A stretch of DNA of 7,065 bases from DSUN01 sp035527715 (GCA_035527715.1 DATKZY010000056.1:1-7065); one strand, 5' to 3'; counted from the first letter of the stretch, positions 1 to 6,495 are shown. A program made the numbers and translations. Notes: a model not told the origin generated them from the sequence alone.

Positions 1-94
1 GCCGCCCCGCTTCGGGGGCTGAGCCCTGGGTGCTCCCTTACCCACGGCTCCCAAAGCATCGCCGTGGGCTTTACTCCGCCACGCCCTGCGGGCG
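1..94. repeat. REP-like palindromic unit, copy A
   Basis: Three consecutive small hairpins make up this unit. CCCCG (5-9) pairs with CGGGG (13-17). CCCACGGC (41-48) pairs perfectly with GCCGTGGG (61-68). CGCCC (82-86) pairs with GGGCG (90-94). GAGCCCTGGG lies between the first two. The same order of elements recurs at 332-417, so this is a repeated module rather than chance GC pairing. Palindromic elements of this style are common between genes in planctomycete-like genomes. The unit may begin before position 1. Confidence 0.6.
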
Positions 95-288
95 TTGGGT
101 CAGCTGCGGGATTGGGGGTGCCCGCGATAGTATCGCGCAACGGGCTTTTCCGACCGAAGGAGATTACACGCACCCGCGGAAACTGGCGGCGGGTCGGCTC
201 TTTGCGCGCGCAGTGTGCGGCGCCGCACACCCGCGTCCGCTTGTCTAGCACGCTGTGGCGCACCGTGTTCTGCGATTGTCGAGGCGAA

Positions 289-340
289 GGGGGCGGCAGA
301 AGCCACGAGTCGCCCTTTCCCCCTGGTTTCTGCCGCCCCC
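289..340. repeat. Perfect 13-nt inverted repeat (hairpin)
   Basis: GGGGGCGGCAGAA at 289-301 is the exact reverse complement of TTCTGCCGCCCCC at 328-340, separated by 26 nt. The right arm overlaps the start of REP-like copy B: its GCCCCC also pairs with GGGGGC at 344-349, so two alternative hairpins compete for the same bases. There is no T-tract, so it is not an obvious intrinsic terminator. Confidence 0.6.
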
Positions 341-417
341 TGCGGGGGCTGGGCCTTGGGTTGTGCCCCTCTTCCACGGGCTCACGCCCGTGGCTACCCT
401 CTGTCGCCCTATCGGGC
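332..417. repeat. REP-like palindromic unit, copy B
   Basis: This unit is homologous to copy A (1-94) in order and sequence. The first hairpin is GCCCCC (335-340) with GGGGGC (344-349). It is followed by a GGGCCTTGGGT stretch corresponding to GAGCCCTGGGTG in copy A. The second hairpin is CCACGGGC (374-381) with GCCCGTGG (386-393), and the third is GCCC (406-409) with GGGC (414-417). The bases between stems have diverged while pairing is kept, for example CCCACGGC in A against CCACGGGC in B. That fits a structure-conserved dispersed element. Confidence 0.6.
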
Positions 418-453
418 TTACGTTTGTGCCACTCGGAACAGCATCCGGAGCCT

Positions 454-480
454 GTCATCGTGAGCCTGTCGAGCGATCTC
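454..480 (+). repeat. GTCATnnTGAGC-type dispersed repeat, single arm
   Basis: The segment starts GTCATCGTGAGC and ends GAGCGATCTC. It resembles the widespread intergenic repeat that begins GTCATnCTGAGC and ends in a GATCT-like tail in many environmental bacteria. Only one arm is visible here; a two-armed relative lies at 605-732. No coding role is apparent. The family recognition is from memory. Confidence 0.45.
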
Positions 481-513
481 TCAGGGGCTTGCCGCTGCGA
501 TGGAGGCGGAATC

Positions 514-845
514 TGTCATTTCGGCTGAAGGGCGTGTTGCCCGAACCGCCTCGCGCGCCGAACGCTGCCGGAACGACCCCGACGCCCCGAGGCCAGCGCC
601 TACCGGGGTCATGCTGAGCGAAGCGAAGCATCTCCCCTGGCCCGGGGGTGCAAGCCCATCTCCGAGGGGACGTTCCACTTCCCAGGCGGGTAGAGATTCT
701 TCGCTCCGTGCCACTCCGCTCAGAATGACCCCGGGACGAGTGTCTGGCATGAACCAGTCGTGGTGGCGCTGTGAAGGGCGAGCAATCCCATTCAGGCAAC
801 ACGCCCTGAACCCTTGAAAGGTTCCTCGGCAAGCTCGGAATGACA
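514..845. repeat. Composite element with stacked terminal inverted repeats
   Basis: TGTCATTTCG at 514-523 is inverted at 836-845 with 9 of 10 matches. Just inside, GGGCGTGTTGCC at 530-541 is the exact reverse complement of GGCAACACGCCC at 795-806. The two arm pairs are in the same order, so the 332-bp block has an extended inverted-repeat boundary. A separate inverted repeat (605-732) sits inside it. No transposase or other gene is recognisable inside, so this is either a small non-autonomous palindromic element or an array of overlapping REP-like units. Confidence 0.5.
605..732. repeat. Inner inverted repeat of GTCATnCTGAGCG type
   Basis: GGGGTCATGCTGAGCG at 605-620 matches the reverse complement of 717-732 at 15 of 16 positions. 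The match resumes after a gap as CGAAGCATCTC on the left against CGAAGAATCTC in the complement of the right arm. The left arm contains the short direct repeat GAGCGAAGCGAAGC. The arms flank roughly 60 bp of unrelated GC-rich sequence. This matches a dispersed intergenic repeat seen in many environmental genomes, again recognised from memory. Confidence 0.55.
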
Positions 846-1065
846 ATTTGGGTGCTTCCGGCTCGTTCCTTTGGACGCCTATGGGTTCCGAGTGGCGGGG
901 CAGGGCGCCGCGGGCGTGGCGTCGTCAGGGCCTCACGCGCGCACGCGAGGGGTAGTATACCAATAGGATGGCCTCCGCCCCGCCATGCCTGCTACGCGGC
1001 AATGCCGCGCGGCCAGCGACTGCGCGCGCCGTGCGTTGGGATCGGTGCGGCGAGGGAGCCTGCGC

Positions 1066-1350
1066 TCAGTCCTGTGGCTTGATCGAGTCGAGCGCGTGCT
1101 TGAGGAGGACGACGTGGCCCTCCTCCGTCTCCACGAGGCAGTTGTAGCGGTCGTGCTCGAGGAGCACGCCGGTGACGGCGGGCCCGCCTCGGAGCGCGAA
1201 GACGGCCTTCTTGCCGACGTAGCGGTTCAGGATGTCGCTCGCGCCGGGGCCGGGGGCGGCCGCCTTCAGCTTCTTGCGAATCCCCTCCACCTGCTTCTTG
1301 AGTTGGCTGATCTCGTCCTCAAACACCTTTAGAGCCGGCTGTAGGCCCAC
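1066..1350 (-). CDS. Hfq-like Sm-fold protein with N-terminal coiled coil
   Basis: This 94-residue protein has two parts. Residues 8-33 are charged and heptad-like (FEDEISQLKKQVEGIRKKL) and predict a short coiled coil. Residues 38-92 align with the Hfq/Sm fold: a VGKKAVFALRGG strand region, a G-x-L-x-x-x-D-x-Y pattern (G61, L63, D67, Y69) as in Sm1, and LLKHALDSIKP (82-92), corresponding to the Hfq Sm2 motif YKHAISTI-P. Lys84 and His85 of the KHA core are present, but the usual Tyr before it is Leu83. Known Hfq proteins are hexameric RNA chaperones in the cytoplasm; an RNA-binding role here is inferred from the fold. I chose the GTG start at 1350 because AGGAG (1358-1362) lies 7 nt upstream. 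A TTG further upstream at 1368 would swallow that site. The gene follows the FAD gene by 76 nt on the same strand but has its own promoter. A non-Hfq Sm/LSm-like protein is the main alternative. Confidence 0.75.
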   Translation of the reverse strand: MGLQPALKVFEDEISQLKKQVEGIRKKLKAAAPGPGASDILNRYVGKKAVFALRGGPAVTGVLLEHDRYNCLVETEEGHVVLLKHALDSIKPQD

Positions 1351-1357
1351 TGCAGAA

Positions 1358-1362
1358 CTCCT
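1358..1362 (-). promoter_or_regulatory. Ribosome binding site deciding a GTG start
   Basis: AGGAG on the minus strand lies 7 nt upstream of the GTG at 1350. It falls inside the longer frame that begins at TTG 1368, so it supports the shorter 94-residue form of the Hfq-like protein. Confidence 0.65.
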
Positions 1363-1401
1363 CGGCAAGCGGTCGCGGACGGGTCGGCGGCTTCCTTAGT
1401 G

Positions 1402-1430
1402 ATTCTAGCAGGCCCTTCGCGCGCTTTCAA
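1402..1430 (-). promoter_or_regulatory. Sigma70-type promoter of the Hfq-like gene
   Basis: On the minus strand TTGAAA (1425-1430) and TAGAAT (1402-1407) are separated by exactly 17 bp. Each hexamer matches the housekeeping consensus at 5 of 6 positions. Transcription would start near 1395, giving a leader of about 45 nt. The -35 box overlaps the TGA stop of the upstream FAD gene, so the small gene can be expressed separately from its neighbour. Confidence 0.65.
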
Positions 1431-4288
1431 GCCAATTTGCTTCCGTCGTCGGCGCGTGTTGCTTCGCCGACGCGGCGGGCGTAGCGGCGGACGTAGGCCC
1501 GCTCGTCGGCCGCGTGGCGGGCCGCGAGGTCGGGGCGCGGCGAGCCGAGGCGTGCCAGGGCCTCGGCCGCGGCGAGGTCGAGCTGCCAGCGGGCGTCCTC
1601 GCTCACGGGGTTCACGCCCGGCACGCTCACCTGGAACTGCCGCACGGCAGGGAGGTCGGGCCGCGCGATCATCGCCTCGATGGCCGGCACGGCGGCAGGG
1701 TCGCCGACGCGGCCGAGCGCGCGCACCGCGGCGATCAGGGCATCGAGGTCGGCCTGGCGGTCCTCGAGAACCTTGCACAGCTCTGGAACGGCCTGTCGGT
1801 CGCCGATGCGCCCGAGGAGGACGGCGGCGGACTTCCAGAGGGGCGCGGACTTGCGTCCCTCCGGCGCGTCGGCCCGCCGCTCGGCGAGGGCCGCGCGCAG
1901 CTCGGGCGCGGCCTCGGGGCGCTTGAGCATGGCGAGGGCGACGGATGCCCAGAAGCGCGTGGCCGGCTTCTCGGCCTTCGCGGCGTCGAGCAGGAGCGGC
2001 AGGGCCTCGCCGCCGCGGCGGACGAGGGCCCAGGTCGCCTCCGACGTCTTTTCGCCGCCGAGCTGGGCGATGCACTCGGCGGCGGGAAGCACGGGCACCT
2101 GCGGCGGCACCCAACTGCTCTCGTGCAGGGCGGCGTCCACCTTGGCCGGCTCGGGCAGCTTGGGCTGCTCGCGCGGGCCGAGGGCGCCGGTCCCGAGGAG
2201 GACGGCCTGGAGGTCGCCGACCGGCAGCTCGCGCGGGGTGATGCCGCGCTGAGCGGCGAGCGCGGCGGCGATGCCGGCCGCCTCGCCGATGCGCTGGAGG
2301 TCGCGCTGCATGCGAAGCTGGTTGTGCGCGTCGTGGGTGATCGAGAGGGCGCGGCAGGCCACGAGCAGCCCCTCGACGCCGGCGGGGAGCAGGCAGCGAT
2401 AGGGGATTTCGCAGCCGAATCGCCGACCCCAGTTGCCCAGCAGCCACACCCACAGCATCGCCTCGTCGCTCTCGTTCTCGTAGTCGAAGCCGTGGTTGTC
2501 GAAGTGCGAGTAGGCGTAGGCCACGACGTCGGGGAACTGGCGGCCCGCGATCTCGTCGGCCAGCGTGAGGCGGTAGTCGCCCACGACCTGGCGGCTGTTG
2601 CGCAGGCCCAGGATGGGCGCGACGTAGACCAGGCGGGACTTCGCCTCGAACCGCTCGCGCCAGTAGTGGCCGAGCGCCCGGCGGCGGGCACGCGTCAGAT
2701 CCACCGCGTCGGTCGGGTCGCAGTAGCCCGCGTCGAAGTTCGTGATGAGCAGCTTGCCGTCGTCGCTCAAGCGCCCTGCGGCGAGCGAGTAGGCGTGGGG
2801 CAAGCCGTCGGTCGCGCGGCCGAAGGTGAACTGCGCGCCCGCCATCGCCGCCAGGTCGCCGTCGCCCGTGCCGTCCACGAACGCCTTGGCGCGATAGAGG
2901 GCATTGCCGTCCGGCCCCGCGGCCACGACGCCTCGGATGCGGCGAGCCGGCTCCGCCGCGCCCTCCTTGCGAGCGGGGAGGGCGCTGGGCAACGTCTCGG
3001 TCTGGGCGCCCGTGATCGTCGTGTTGTAGACCACCGCGACGCCTGCCTCCGCGGCCAGTTGCTCGAGGGCCACCTTCTTGGCCTCGGGGTGGAAGCCCGC
3101 GGCCGGGCCGAACAGGGGCGCCAGCTCGGCCACGCGGCGGTCCAAGTCGTCCTGGAGCCCGCCCGCGACGCCGTGGTAGTACGAGTGGATGCCGCCGCCC
3201 GTGCCGATCCCGCCGAGGCAGGTGCTCTGCTCGATGAGCACGGTCCTCGCGCCTTGGCGTGCGGCGGCGATGGCCGCGAGCGCTCCGCCCGTGCCGCCGC
3301 CGCACACCACCACGTCGGCCTCGTGGGCCGGCGGCGCGACCTGGGAGTGGGGGAGGGGAGCGGCCTTGGCCGGCCCCACAAGCAGGTGGCCGTGGGCCAT
3401 CGTGATGGCATCTGCTGCGTCCAGCCCTGTTTCGAACCGGTCGGCCAGCGTCACTTCACCGCCCGATCGGATTGGCGACGGCACCCAGAGGGCAGCCCCG
3501 AACAGGTTACGCGCGTCCGGGTGCAGCGCTCCTTCAAGCTGGAGCGCGGAGAGGGGGTAGAGCTCGCTGCCCACGCTGGTGACGAGCGCATGGGCCAGGC
3601 CGTCAACCTTCTCGCGCACGCACGCGAGCAGACCGGGCAGCGCGCGGCGAGCGGCCCGGATGTCGCACGTGTCCAGGGTGAAGTCCACCGCGGTCTCTCC
3701 GGGCCACGCGGTTGGCCGGAGACGCACGTCGCGGCAGCCCGCCATGTCGCCGAGTTCGACCAGGCCGTTGACGCCGGCAACGTTGTTGAGAACAACGGTG
3801 AGAACGCCTGCTATCGGTGTCCCCGGCACGACGCGGCTGCCGGCCAGGCGCCACAACAGCGCGTTCTCCGTCGCGTCAATGAAGCAACGAGCGTAGACGG
3901 GCAGTTCGCCCGACTTGGTTCCGACGAGGACACCGCTCACTTCCCCGCCACCAAGCCCGATGGCAACAGGCTGACCATAGAGAAGGACGGCGATCCCCGC
4001 CGAAGCTGCCTCGCGGTCGAGCACCATCTCCGTGATCGGCGGGTCGAACAATGGCTCACGGGTGCCCGTTGCCGCCGCCATCGCATCGAGGAACCACCCC
4101 GTCCTGTTGGAGGAGGAGAAAACCATGTGCTCTGTGCGGAATGCCCAGGCGATCTCCCATCCGAGCACGGGCCGCCGCTCGATGAGGGCCACGCGATGGC
4201 CCTTGCGGGCCAGCTCGCGGGCCGCCGCGAAGCCGCACAGCCCGCCGCCGAAGACCGCCACGTCGTAGCAGGTGTCGGGGTCGAACAT
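1427..4288 (-). CDS. Tandem FAD-dependent oxidoreductase with HEAT-like C-terminus
   Basis: This 953-residue protein carries two FAD-binding modules. Module 1 (about 1-310) opens with the dinucleotide-binding motif FGGGLCGFAAA (13-23), has an acidic E37 at the end of the second strand, and CFIDATEN (135-142) as the second FAD-contact strand. Module 2 (about 323-700) repeats the pattern: CGGGTGGALAA (329-339), E353, CLGGIGTGGG (357-366), FVDGTGDGDLA (470-480), and GVEGLLVACRALSITHDAH (637-655) near the C-terminal flavin site. Module 2 resembles the PF12831 FAD_oxidored family; module 1 is a more degenerate relative lacking the CLGG-type motif. Residues about 735-915 hold Ala/Leu-rich helical repeats such as LLGRIGDRQAVPEL and ALGRVGDPAAVPAI, typical of HEAT/PBS-lyase repeats and probably a binding surface. 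The ATG at 4288 is chosen because AGGAG lies 6 nt upstream and the Rossmann strand starts directly after it; a longer frame from 4501 would begin upstream of the predicted promoter. No signal peptide is visible, so it is probably cytoplasmic. Substrate unknown. Confidence 0.85.
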   Translation of the reverse strand: MFDPDTCYDVAVFGGGLCGFAAARELARKGHRVALIERRPVLGWEIAWAFRTEHMVFSSSNRTGWFLDAMAAATGTREPLFDPPITEMVLDREAASAGIAVLLYGQPVAIGLGGGEVSGVLVGTKSGELPVYARCFIDATENALLWRLAGSRVVPGTPIAGVLTVVLNNVAGVNGLVELGDMAGCRDVRLRPTAWPGETAVDFTLDTCDIRAARRALPGLLACVREKVDGLAHALVTSVGSELYPLSALQLEGALHPDARNLFGAALWVPSPIRSGGEVTLADRFETGLDAADAITMAHGHLLVGPAKAAPLPHSQVAPPAHEADVVVCGGGTGGALAAIAAARQGARTVLIEQSTCLGGIGTGGGIHSYYHGVAGGLQDDLDRRVAELAPLFGPAAGFHPEAKKVALEQLAAEAGVAVVYNTTITGAQTETLPSALPARKEGAAEPARRIRGVVAAGPDGNALYRAKAFVDGTGDGDLAAMAGAQFTFGRATDGLPHAYSLAAGRLSDDGKLLITNFDAGYCDPTDAVDLTRARRRALGHYWRERFEAKSRLVYVAPILGLRNSRQVVGDYRLTLADEIAGRQFPDVVAYAYSHFDNHGFDYENESDEAMLWVWLLGNWGRRFGCEIPYRCLLPAGVEGLLVACRALSITHDAHNQLRMQRDLQRIGEAAGIAAALAAQRGITPRELPVGDLQAVLLGTGALGPREQPKLPEPAKVDAALHESSWVPPQVPVLPAAECIAQLGGEKTSEATWALVRRGGEALPLLLDAAKAEKPATRFWASVALAMLKRPEAAPELRAALAERRADAPEGRKSAPLWKSAAVLLGRIGDRQAVPELCKVLEDRQADLDALIAAVRALGRVGDPAAVPAIEAMIARPDLPAVRQFQVSVPGVNPVSEDARWQLDLAAAEALARLGSPRPDLAARHAADERAYVRRYARRVGEATRADDGSKLA

Positions 4289-4336
4289 CGCGCTCTCCTG
4301 ATTGTGTGAGCCGAAACGACTGATGAGGACCCCAAG

Positions 4337-4365
4337 AGTGTAGAGCCACCCGCTTCCCCTTGCAA
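4337..4365 (-). promoter_or_regulatory. Probable promoter of the FAD oxidoreductase gene
   Basis: On the minus strand TTGCAA (4360-4365) and TACACT (4337-4342) are 17 bp apart. Each matches the sigma70 consensus at 4 of 6 positions. Transcription would begin near 4330, giving a leader of about 42 nt before the AGGAG site and ATG at 4288. The match is moderate, but the spacing and position fit. Confidence 0.5.
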
Positions 4366-4396
4366 GCGGCCTTCCATTGGGCGACCGATGGCTTGC

Positions 4397-4425
4397 TTGA
4401 CACGGCTGCGGCAACCCCCTATCCT
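4397..4425 (+). promoter_or_regulatory. Probable promoter of the beta-helix/amidohydrolase operon
   Basis: A perfect TTGACA (4397-4402) is followed after 17 bp by TATCCT (4420-4425; 4 of 6 matches). Transcription would start near 4432, about 50 nt before the GTG start at 4483. Its -35 box lies 31 bp from the -35 box of the opposing promoter, so a regulator bound between them could control both directions. Confidence 0.6.
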
Positions 4426-4466
4426 GTCGGGGCGGCACAGGGAAGGAAGAGCAAGGCAAGCGGAGT

Positions 4467-4473
4467 AGGAAGG
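4467..4473 (+). promoter_or_regulatory. Ribosome binding site deciding a GTG start
   Basis: AGGAAGG lies 9 nt before the GTG at 4483. An in-frame TTG at 4474 touches the site directly and is too close to be used. An in-frame ATG at 4360 lies upstream of the predicted promoter. The GTG also places a clean signal peptide at the N-terminus. Confidence 0.55.
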
Positions 4474-4482
4474 TTGGCGGAA

Positions 4483-5682
4483 GTGCCCGCGATCCCGGCA
4501 AGCCGCGCCACGGCGCGCATCGGCGCCGTCGCGGCCATCCTGGTCGGCCTGCTGTCGCACGCCTCGGCGGCGCAGACGCCCCAGGCCACCAAGGCCCGCG
4601 AGGCCGCCGCCGAACGGGTCTTTGCCGAAGCGACCCGCCTGTTCCAGCGCCAGCAGCTCTTCGACCTGCGAGCGGTCCTGGCCAGGCTCAAGAGGGCATA
4701 CCCGGAGGCCGCAGCGATCACCGACACCGAGCGCAAGCCCTCCTACGCCGAAATGCTCAAGGCGGTCGAGGGCCTCGGCGAGTTCCTCGTCGTGCGCAAG
4801 GACGGCGCCGCCGGGGCCCTCCGCAAGATCCAGGAGGCGATTGACGCCGCTCCCCCCAACAGCACGGTCGAGATCCAGGACCAGGGGCCGTACGACGAGC
4901 GGCTCGTGATCCCCGCGGGCAAGGTGCGCCTCACGCTCCGCGGAAAGAAGCCTCTCTGGCCCGTCATCGCCGTGGCCGGGGCGGCCGACTCCGTGCTCAC
5001 CGTGGAGGCGGCCGAGACCACCGTCGAGCGCCTCGTGCTCGCGCACCAGGCGGCCGGCGGCGCCGCACTCGCGGTGCGCCGCGGGCCGTGCCAGCTCCGC
5101 TCCGTCGTCCTTGGCACCAAAGGCCCGCCGCCTTCGCTCGCACTGCTCACCGCCGCCGGCGCCGCCTGCGAGGCGCAAGGCTGCGTCGTGGCCGGCAACG
5201 CCGCGCTCGAGGGCGACGTGGCCCTCCGCGACACCCTCTGGCTCAAGTGCGACGAGGGCGGCCTGGACGCCAAGGGGGCGTTCAAGGCCGAGAACTCCCT
5301 GCTCTGCCACGTCGTCACCCGCGCCGCCGCCGAGCTGCGCAACTGCATCGTCACCCAGGCGGTCGCCTTCAAGGGCACGCCCAGCCTCGCCCTCGATTCC
5401 ATTCTCTACAAGGTCGAAGCCGCCCGAGACGACGCGCGGATCGACTTCTGCGACGTCCACCCCGGCGGCTTCCTCGACGCCGCCGTCCCAGGCAAGAAGT
5501 GCTTCGCCGCCGACCCCCACTTCCTGGCCCCCAAGACCCTCGACTATCGCCTCAGCCCCGCCAGCCCCTGCCGAAAGAAAGGCTCGGATGGCGGCGACCT
5601 CGGCTGCGGCTTCTCCTACGAGACACTCGAGCTCGCCAAGAAGGCCCTCGAACTCCGCAACAGGGGAACCATCGCCTTCTGA
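4483..5682 (+). CDS. Secreted right-handed beta-helix protein
   Basis: This 399-residue protein starts with a signal peptide: basic residues (R8, R12), a hydrophobic core IGAVAAILVGLL (13-24), and an Ala-rich cleavage region ending near ASAA (27-30). Residues 35-100 are alpha-helical and charged. KIQEAIDAAPPNSTVEI (115-131) followed by YDERLVI and LTLRG is the usual opening of a pectin-lyase-like parallel beta-helix, where a periodic list of coils begins. Residues about 160-340 are short beta-coil repeats (for example VERLVLAHQA, LRNCIVTQAV, LALDSILYKV). The end, ADPHFLAPKTLDYRLSPASPC (343-363), is the typical terminal signature of such proteins. Ten cysteines follow the signal peptide, allowing disulfides. 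Family members bind or cleave polysaccharides, but I see no diagnostic lyase or hydrolase catalytic residues, so activity cannot be assigned. It is the first gene of a two-gene operon with the amidohydrolase. Confidence 0.8.
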   Translation: MPAIPASRATARIGAVAAILVGLLSHASAAQTPQATKAREAAAERVFAEATRLFQRQQLFDLRAVLARLKRAYPEAAAITDTERKPSYAEMLKAVEGLGEFLVVRKDGAAGALRKIQEAIDAAPPNSTVEIQDQGPYDERLVIPAGKVRLTLRGKKPLWPVIAVAGAADSVLTVEAAETTVERLVLAHQAAGGAALAVRRGPCQLRSVVLGTKGPPPSLALLTAAGAACEAQGCVVAGNAALEGDVALRDTLWLKCDEGGLDAKGAFKAENSLLCHVVTRAAAELRNCIVTQAVAFKGTPSLALDSILYKVEAARDDARIDFCDVHPGGFLDAAVPGKKCFAADPHFLAPKTLDYRLSPASPCRKKGSDGGDLGCGFSYETLELAKKALELRNRGTIAF

Positions 5683-5696
5683 ACCCCTCATACCGC

Positions 5697-5702
5697 AAGG
5701 AG
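5697..5702 (+). promoter_or_regulatory. Ribosome binding site of the amidohydrolase gene
   Basis: AAGGAG lies 7 nt before the ATG at 5710, inside the 27-nt gap after the beta-helix stop codon. The strong site and short gap support translation from a shared transcript. Confidence 0.75.
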
Positions 5703-5709
5703 ACCCGCC

Positions 5710-6495
5710 ATGGTCATTGACTGCCACGTCCACTACGACGGCGCGCCCGGCGAGCTCGACAGCCTGCTGGCCACCTGCGACAAGCTCGGCACCGACAAGT
5801 GCGTCATCTTCGGCGGCCCGTCGAACGACGCCGTCCTCGCCGCCGCCCAGGCCCACCCCGACCGCCTCATCCCCTTCGCCCGCTTCGCCCTCGGCGCCGA
5901 CCCCACGCTCCGCGTCAACCAGTTCCACGACGCAGGCTTCCGAGGCATCAAGTTCATCTTCCCCCGCAAGAACTACAACGACCCCGAATACTGGCCCGTC
6001 TACGCCCGCATGGCCGAGCGCGGCATGGTCGCCCTCTTCCACCTCGGCATCGTCGCACGCCGCCGCGACCTGTTGCCCGACGACAACGACTCCAACCGCG
6101 CCCGCCCCATCTACCTCGACCACATCGCCCGCCTCAACCCCCAGCTCAACATCATCGGCGCCCACCTCGGCAACCCCTGGTACGAGGAAGCCACCATGAG
6201 CGCCCGATGGAACTGCAACCTCTGGTTCGACCTCTCCGGCTCCACCCTCAAGAAGAAGACCCCCGAGTTCCTCCGCTCGCTCCTGTGGTGGGACAAGCCC
6301 GGCCACCCCTACCAGGCCCACGGCGGCAAGCACCCCTTCGAGAAAATCGTCTACGGCACCGACGTCGCCCACGACTGGATGGCCGACGTACACAACGACT
6401 ACCAGCTCCTCCTCGACGGCATGGGCGTCTCCCCCGAGCATCGCTCTAAGATCATGGGCGGCAATGCCTTAGAGGCTCTCAGGATCTCGGAATGA
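5710..6495 (+). CDS. Amidohydrolase-2 family metal-dependent hydrolase
   Basis: This 261-residue protein is a TIM-barrel metal hydrolase of the amidohydrolase-2 type (PF04909), in the broad group with decarboxylases and lactone hydrolases. The metal-binding HxH is at the N-terminus (DCHVHYD, H6 and H8). Further ligand candidates are H111 in LFHLG, H152 in IIGAHLGNPW, and D218 in KIVYGTDVAHDW. The GGNALEALRI end (250-259) is the standard C-terminal signature of the family. RGIKFIF (78-84) is the strand where the family often carries a substrate-contacting residue. Length is slightly short for the family, but all main motifs are present, so it looks intact. There is no signal peptide; it should act in the cytoplasm. 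It follows the beta-helix gene by 27 nt with AAGGAG 7 nt before the ATG. Members act on varied carboxylate or lactone substrates; the substrate here is unknown. Confidence 0.85.
   Translation: MVIDCHVHYDGAPGELDSLLATCDKLGTDKCVIFGGPSNDAVLAAAQAHPDRLIPFARFALGADPTLRVNQFHDAGFRGIKFIFPRKNYNDPEYWPVYARMAERGMVALFHLGIVARRRDLLPDDNDSNRARPIYLDHIARLNPQLNIIGAHLGNPWYEEATMSARWNCNLWFDLSGSTLKKKTPEFLRSLLWWDKPGHPYQAHGGKHPFEKIVYGTDVAHDWMADVHNDYQLLLDGMGVSPEHRSKIMGGNALEALRISE

Larger units (their letters stand above)
1..1065. other. Gene-free region rich in palindromic repeats
   Basis: I find no convincing protein-coding gene in this stretch. The open frames on both strands are short, overlap one another, have low-complexity Arg/Ala/Pro/Ser composition, match no family I recognise, and run straight through obvious palindromes. 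The content is repeats: two copies of a REP-like multi-hairpin unit, a 13-nt perfect hairpin, and nested inverted repeats of the GTCATnnTGAGC type, each listed separately. From about 850 to 1065 I see little apart from a short GC hairpin (995-1009). The stretch lies downstream of the minus-strand Hfq-like gene. Confidence 0.7.

Noticed and set aside
995..1009. GC hairpin (CGCGGC-AAT-GCCGCG) as terminator of the Hfq-like gene
   Set aside because: The stem is only 6 bp and no T-tract follows on the minus strand, so I cannot support a terminator call.
30..1082. Several short open frames on both strands (60-150 codons)
   Set aside because: They run through palindromic repeats, overlap each other, lack ribosome binding sites and family similarity, and have skewed Arg/Ala/Pro composition.
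1329..3305. Minus-strand open frame of 658 codons
   Set aside because: It is an alternate frame within the FAD gene, dominated by Arg/Pro/Ala/Gly, without family motifs.
1514..4309. Plus-strand open frame of 931 codons
   Set aside because: It is the antisense shadow of the double-FAD gene; the translation is low-complexity with no recognisable domain.
4360..4482. N-terminal extension of the beta-helix protein from the ATG at 4360
   Set aside because: The ATG lies upstream of the predicted promoter, has no ribosome binding site, and would bury the signal peptide behind 41 extra residues.
3937..6441. Minus-strand open frame of 834 codons
   Set aside because: It lies antisense to the beta-helix and amidohydrolase genes, which have clear family motifs and ribosome binding sites. 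Its Val/Gly/Glu-rich translation is what antisense reading of high-GC coding DNA produces.
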